Origin: M3007 sp037130425
GTDB taxonomy: Bacteria > Bacteroidota > Bacteroidia > Chitinophagales > Saprospiraceae
Direction: 5' to 3'
DNA: 9,244 nucleotides
Assembly (NCBI GenBank): GCA_037130425.1
Contig: JBAXTB010000234.1
Coordinates: 1-9,244 of the forward strand
Made by a program: the position numbers and the translations under genes. A model generated the notes under the pieces. It was not told the DNA's origin and ran no database searches. It saw nothing but the letters and a program-made list of their open reading frames with translations. The stretch's first letter is position 1; every line of letters begins with the position of its first letter. Below, piece after piece: positions 6,025 through 9,244 of the stretch.

Positions 6025-6065
6025 CACCGTCCACCGTCCACCGTCTCCCGTCCACCGTCTCCGTC
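6025..6065. repeat. CCGTCCAC-type low-complexity tandem repeat
   Basis: About 41 bp are built from CCGTCCAC, CCGTCTC and CCGTC units, ending three bases before the ATG of the membrane protein. They are preceded by a CAAAACCAAA-rich run. Read in the frame of the downstream gene, both runs are open and would encode an Asn/Gln-rich then Ser/Thr/Pro-rich leader. This is the reason an over-long start would be chosen by simple ORF calling. The repeat probably lies in the 5' untranslated leader. Confidence 0.7.
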
Positions 6066-6068
6066 AAA

Positions 6069-7706
6069 ATGCGCCGCGACTCCCTCCTCTTTACCCTTTT
6101 CCTCCTCGGTACACTCCTCATCCACTGGCCCGCGCATCAGGCAGGCTTTGTGTCCGACTTTTTAGGTTGGCAGGATTTGTATAACAAAGGCTCGTTTTGG
6201 GGTGTTTTTAACTCCTTCGGCTATGGCGGGCACCAGCAGGTATTGCAGTTGATTAATTATACGATGTATAAAATATTCGGCACCTACGGCATTCCGTGGT
6301 ACGTGTTGTTTTGTACGATGCACGCGATAAACGGCTGGCTGTTATATCGTTTTATCTTGAAAATCAGCGAATTGTGGGGTATTCCGGACGCCAGATGGTC
6401 GGCAGTGGCGGGCGCGTTGTTTTTCCTGTTTTCGCCTTATAACCCGGAGGCGACCGTTTGGCGCGTGTGTTTGCATTACATGATTTCCGGTATGTGTACC
6501 CTCGGCGCATTGCTGTTGACAACCGAATACCTCGTGCGCGGAGATGTGCGCAAGTTGTGGTGGGCGCATGGGCTGATGCTCATTAATTTGTTCACGTTGG
6601 AACTCGCCTTGGCCATTCCTTTGCTCACCCACGCCTTAGTCATTGGCTGGTTTATCATGCGGCCGACCCGCTCGGATTTGAATGAAATGCCCTTTTCCTG
6701 GAAACAGATTTTTCAGTACATGACATTGCCGCAGGCCGGTTTGTATGCCTTCTTTTTCCTGTTTAATAAACTAACCCTCGGCCAGTGGGTGGGGCATTAC
6801 GGCGAAGCGCGGATGCTCAAGTTTGATTACCTGCGTATGTTATCTACGCCCTTGAAATATACCATAAAACATATTGGATTTGTACGAAACTGGGCGCATC
6901 CGGCCAAGATGTTGGTCTTTGACTTTTTTAGTACGCCGACCGGATTGATGTGGGGTTACGGCGTATTGCTCAGTATGGTTTTAGCGGTGTTGTTGTTTCG
7001 CAAACGCCTGCCTGCGCGATACGGGGCCGTTACCTTGCTGCTTTGTATGGGCATTTTGGCAGCGCTGCCCGTTTCAAACCTGCATTTTGAATGGGTTTTG
7101 TACAACGAAAACGACCGTTACGGGTATTTGACCTCCTTGTTTTGCATGCCCGCGCTGGCTTTGCTCATAGCCGCCTTGCCGCGCTGGTGGAACCTGACAA
7201 CGGGCGTTTTGTACCTGACTTTATCGGTTTGGCTGATGTTTCAAACGGTGGTTTGGTGGGGTGAAATGGAGCGCATTTACCGCCAATTGCTGGATGAATT
7301 TAAGTGGTACGACAACAAAGAAATCGTGGTCATGTCGATGGCGGATGATTATCGGGGAATATGGATGTTCCGCATTTACAGCAAGGAATCGGCGCTGGCG
7401 GATGCGCTGAATATGGTAAAAGGCAGGCGACCGAGTGGCAAAATTACCGAAACCGCCTTCTTTAACATGAACTCCGCTGCCGACGGTATGACGGCCACGC
7501 GACCGGATCCAAACGGTCCGATTCGGGTAGAATTTAACGAATGGGGTAGTTGGTGGTGGCTCGCCGGTTTGGGGGCAAACGACTACGAAACCGACGATTT
7601 TAAGGTCGTTTTTAAGGATAAGTACTACGAATTGACCCCCAAAAGCGATCATAAAGACGCCGTGTATATTTATCAGTCGGGCGAACACTGGAAAACGCTG
7701 GAATAG
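6069..7706 (+). CDS. Polytopic membrane protein, GT-C glycosyltransferase-like
   Basis: From the ATG at 6069 this is a 545-residue protein. The start is chosen because MRRDSLLFTLFLLGTLLIHW is a positive N-terminus followed directly by a first membrane helix, while the frame upstream is repeat-derived. About ten membrane segments can be seen, near residues 5-20, 75-97, 110-125, 133-152, 165-197 (perhaps two), 217-235, 291-310, 318-336, 352-370 and 375-396. A soluble tail of about 145 residues, rich in Trp and Tyr, follows. The first loop carries acidic residues (FVSDFLGWQDLY, D30 and D36), where GT-C enzymes keep a catalytic Asp. Later come FSPYNPEATVW and ENDRYGYLTSLF, the latter resembling the RYLYLPS loop of GT-C relatives. 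A lipid-linked-sugar transferase is therefore plausible but unproven. I do not recognise the exact family, and neighbours give no pathway. Confidence 0.85.
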   Translation: MRRDSLLFTLFLLGTLLIHWPAHQAGFVSDFLGWQDLYNKGSFWGVFNSFGYGGHQQVLQLINYTMYKIFGTYGIPWYVLFCTMHAINGWLLYRFILKISELWGIPDARWSAVAGALFFLFSPYNPEATVWRVCLHYMISGMCTLGALLLTTEYLVRGDVRKLWWAHGLMLINLFTLELALAIPLLTHALVIGWFIMRPTRSDLNEMPFSWKQIFQYMTLPQAGLYAFFFLFNKLTLGQWVGHYGEARMLKFDYLRMLSTPLKYTIKHIGFVRNWAHPAKMLVFDFFSTPTGLMWGYGVLLSMVLAVLLFRKRLPARYGAVTLLLCMGILAALPVSNLHFEWVLYNENDRYGYLTSLFCMPALALLIAALPRWWNLTTGVLYLTLSVWLMFQTVVWWGEMERIYRQLLDEFKWYDNKEIVVMSMADDYRGIWMFRIYSKESALADALNMVKGRRPSGKITETAFFNMNSAADGMTATRPDPNGPIRVEFNEWGSWWWLAGLGANDYETDDFKVVFKDKYYELTPKSDHKDAVYIYQSGEHWKTLE

Positions 7707-7736
7707 GATAATTGTTGAAAAATATCCCTGTGTTCC

Positions 7737-7767
7737 TTTCAAATACCCCCATTTTGACGCAACTTTG
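7737..7767 (+). promoter_or_regulatory. Weak promoter candidate for glyS
   Basis: CAACTTTG (7760-7767), followed by C, differs from TAnnTTTG only in its first base. TTTC (7737-7740) lies 19 bp upstream, the spacing expected for the TTTG -33 element, also with one mismatch. Transcription would begin near 7774, about 26 nt before the glyS ATG. The two matches and the spacing together are suggestive only. Confidence 0.35.
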
Positions 7768-7799
7768 CGGCTCTTTTTAAATTGGCACAAACAAATTAC

Positions 7800-9244
7800 A
7801 TGCAAGAGGATCTATTTAAACGGCTGGTATCGCACTGCAAAGAATACGGATTTATTTACCCTTCCTCCGAGGTGTACGAGGGGCTTAACGGCATTTATGA
7901 TTATGGGCCGATGGGCGTGGAACTGAAAAACAACATCAAGGAATATTGGTGGAAAGCGATGGTTCAAATGCACGAAAACATCGTGGGATTAGATTCCGCT
8001 ATTTTTATGCACCCGAAAATCTGGAAAGCATCGGGCCACGTGGATGCGTTCAATGATCCGCTTGTAGACAATAAAGATTCTAAAAAACGCTTCCGCGCTG
8101 ATGTGCTGATTGAGGGTGAATTAGACCGCATGATCGCCAAAGCGGATAAAGAAGTGGAAAAGGCGGCCAAACGTTTCGGCGAGTCCTTTGACGAAAAAAT
8201 GTTCCGCGAAACCAACCCGCGGGTGCTGGAATATACGCAAAAAGCCGAGACGTATGAAAAACGGCTTGCTACGGCCTTGAGCAATAACGATATGGGCGAT
8301 GTAAAAGCCATCATTGAAGAATTGGAAATCGCTGATCCGGATTCGGGTTCGCGCAATTGGACGGAAGTGCGTCAGTTTAACCTGATGTTTTCTACCCAAA
8401 TGTCGAACATCGCCGGGGATGACGGCAAACTATACCTGCGCCCGGAAACAGCCCAAGGAATTTTTGTCAACTTCCTAAATGTTCAAAACACCACGCACCA
8501 GAAGATTCCGTTCGGGATTGCCCAAATCGGTAAAGCATTCCGGAATGAAATCGTGGCGCGGCAGTTCATTTTCCGAATGCGCGAGTTTGAACAAATGGAA
8601 ATGCAATTTTTTGTACGTCCTGGTACGGAAATGGAATGGTACAATTATTGGAAGGCGAAACGTATAGCATGGCACCAGGCTGTAACGCCAGCTGCAAAAT
8701 TGCGTTTCAAAGACCATGATAACCTCGCGCACTACGCCAATGCGGCTGTAGACGTGCAGTTTGAGTTCCCATTCGGCTTTAAAGAATTAGAAGGCATACA
8801 CTCCCGTACTGATTTCGATTTGAAGGCGCATTCAGATCTTTCCGGCAAAAAAATGCAGTTTTTTGATCCGGAAATCAACGAACATTATACACCTTATGTG
8901 GTAGAAACCTCTGTCGGCTGCGACCGGATGTTCCTTACCATACTCAGCAATGCGCTCGTTGACGAAACGGTTCCCGATGCACAAGGCAAAGACAGCACGC
9001 GCACCGTGCTGCGCATTGCGCCCGCGCTCGCGCCGGTAAAATGCGCTGTGTTGCCGCTTTTGAAAAACAAGGAAGAATTGGTGGGTAAAGCCCGCGAGGT
9101 GTACGACCGCCTGAAATTCCACTTCCTCTGCCAATACGACGAAAAAGACGCCGTTGGTCGCCGCTACCGCCGCCAGGACGCCATCGGTACGCCGTACTGC
9201 GTAACCATCGACTTCGAAACCCTTGAAAACGAAACGGTTACGAT
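7800..9244 (+). CDS. glyS: Glycyl-tRNA synthetase, class II dimer type, 3'-truncated
   Basis: The frame runs from the ATG at 7800 to the window end, giving 481 complete codons with no stop, so the C-terminus is missing. The sequence is the single-chain homodimeric GlyRS of the eukaryote/archaeal type, not the bacterial alpha2-beta2 enzyme. It charges tRNA-Gly with glycine using ATP. Recognisable parts are the N-terminal catalytic segment YEGLNGIYDYGPMGVELK (26-43), KASGHVDAFNDPLVD (76-90), and a charged insertion of roughly 100-180. RQFNLMFST then leads to RPETAQGIF (214-222), class II motif 2 around GKAFRNEI (244-251), the RMREFEQMEMQFF segment, and motif 3 around GCDRMFL (373-379). The anticodon-binding domain begins near LRIAPALAPVKC, with GRRYRRQDAIGTPYC at 453-467. 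The insertion lacks the zinc-finger cysteines known in some relatives: DPDSGSRNW stands where a Cys pair could be. Homologues are about 500 residues, so little is missing. The C-terminal tail is unseen. Confidence 0.96.
   Translation, partial: MQEDLFKRLVSHCKEYGFIYPSSEVYEGLNGIYDYGPMGVELKNNIKEYWWKAMVQMHENIVGLDSAIFMHPKIWKASGHVDAFNDPLVDNKDSKKRFRADVLIEGELDRMIAKADKEVEKAAKRFGESFDEKMFRETNPRVLEYTQKAETYEKRLATALSNNDMGDVKAIIEELEIADPDSGSRNWTEVRQFNLMFSTQMSNIAGDDGKLYLRPETAQGIFVNFLNVQNTTHQKIPFGIAQIGKAFRNEIVARQFIFRMREFEQMEMQFFVRPGTEMEWYNYWKAKRIAWHQAVTPAAKLRFKDHDNLAHYANAAVDVQFEFPFGFKELEGIHSRTDFDLKAHSDLSGKKMQFFDPEINEHYTPYVVETSVGCDRMFLTILSNALVDETVPDAQGKDSTRTVLRIAPALAPVKCAVLPLLKNKEELVGKAREVYDRLKFHFLCQYDEKDAVGRRYRRQDAIGTPYCVTIDFETLENETVT

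Larger units (their letters stand above)
5593..6068. other. Intergenic region, 476 bp, repeats only
   Basis: No convincing gene is present. In order it holds a weak AAAAG/CTTTT inverted repeat right after the lipoprotein stop (5591-5607), the second palindromic repeat copy (5698-5778), and an AT-rich stretch (about 5810-5865) with GATTTTCAGGATTGATTAAA-type sequence of a kind I associate with Bacteroidota intergenic DNA. A CAAAACCAAA-rich low-complexity run (about 5970-6018) and the CCGTCCAC-type repeat (6025-6065) complete it. No canonical TAnnTTTG promoter for the following membrane protein gene was found. TAACCTTTG near 5936 has one base too many between TA and TTTG. Confidence 0.5.

Noticed and set aside
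7221..7805. 194-codon - strand open frame opposite the end of the membrane protein gene
   Set aside because: It overlaps the convincing membrane protein frame almost completely and shows no family features.
8033..8046. CACGTG core resembling the centre of a parS site
   Set aside because: It lies inside the conserved SGHVDAF coding segment of glyS and the flanks do not match the parS arms, so it is explained by coding sequence.

Overview
The window looks like chromosomal DNA from a member of the Bacteroidota. Three things suggest this: AT-rich start regions without Shine-Dalgarno sequences; a good match to the Bacteroidota -7 promoter element (TAnnTTTG) upstream of the metallo-hydrolase gene; and protein features typical of the group, such as an OmpA-type C-terminal domain, a large lipoprotein with a signal peptidase II site, and a eukaryote/archaeal-type glycyl-tRNA synthetase. 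The genus cannot be fixed from the sequence alone. Most genes are housekeeping genes.

Left part (1-3467). The end of an OmpA-family cell-envelope gene on the + strand converges on a very acidic 87-residue protein on the - strand. A long hairpin lies between them and terminates at least the - strand gene. To its right, also on the - strand, is a probable operon transcribed right to left: UPF0173 metallo-beta-lactamase-fold hydrolase, then parA, then parB. The parA stop and parB start share one base. ParA and ParB are the chromosome-segregation ATPase and its centromere-binding CTPase partner. No canonical parS site is visible.

Middle part (3468-6068). An intergenic region holds a perfect DnaA-box 9-mer inside an imperfect hairpin, followed by a tandem AATATCGA-type repeat. 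It leads to an orphan family-5 (Dpp/Opp-like) solute-binding lipoprotein on the + strand. Two roughly 80-bp repeats in inverted orientation, each centred on the same 33-nt imperfect palindrome, flank the lipoprotein gene. A second long intergenic region follows, holding the other palindrome copy, an AT-rich stretch and CCGTCCAC-type low-complexity repeats.

Right part (6069-9244). A polytopic membrane protein of GT-C glycosyltransferase appearance is followed by glyS, which runs off the window after 481 complete codons. Both are on the + strand.

The most interesting non-genic signals are the paired palindromic repeats around the lipoprotein gene and the DnaA box close to parAB. The most unusual protein is the acidic one, which has no lysine or arginine. 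I found no clear evidence of a new multi-gene system. The parAB and glyS neighbourhoods look conventional.
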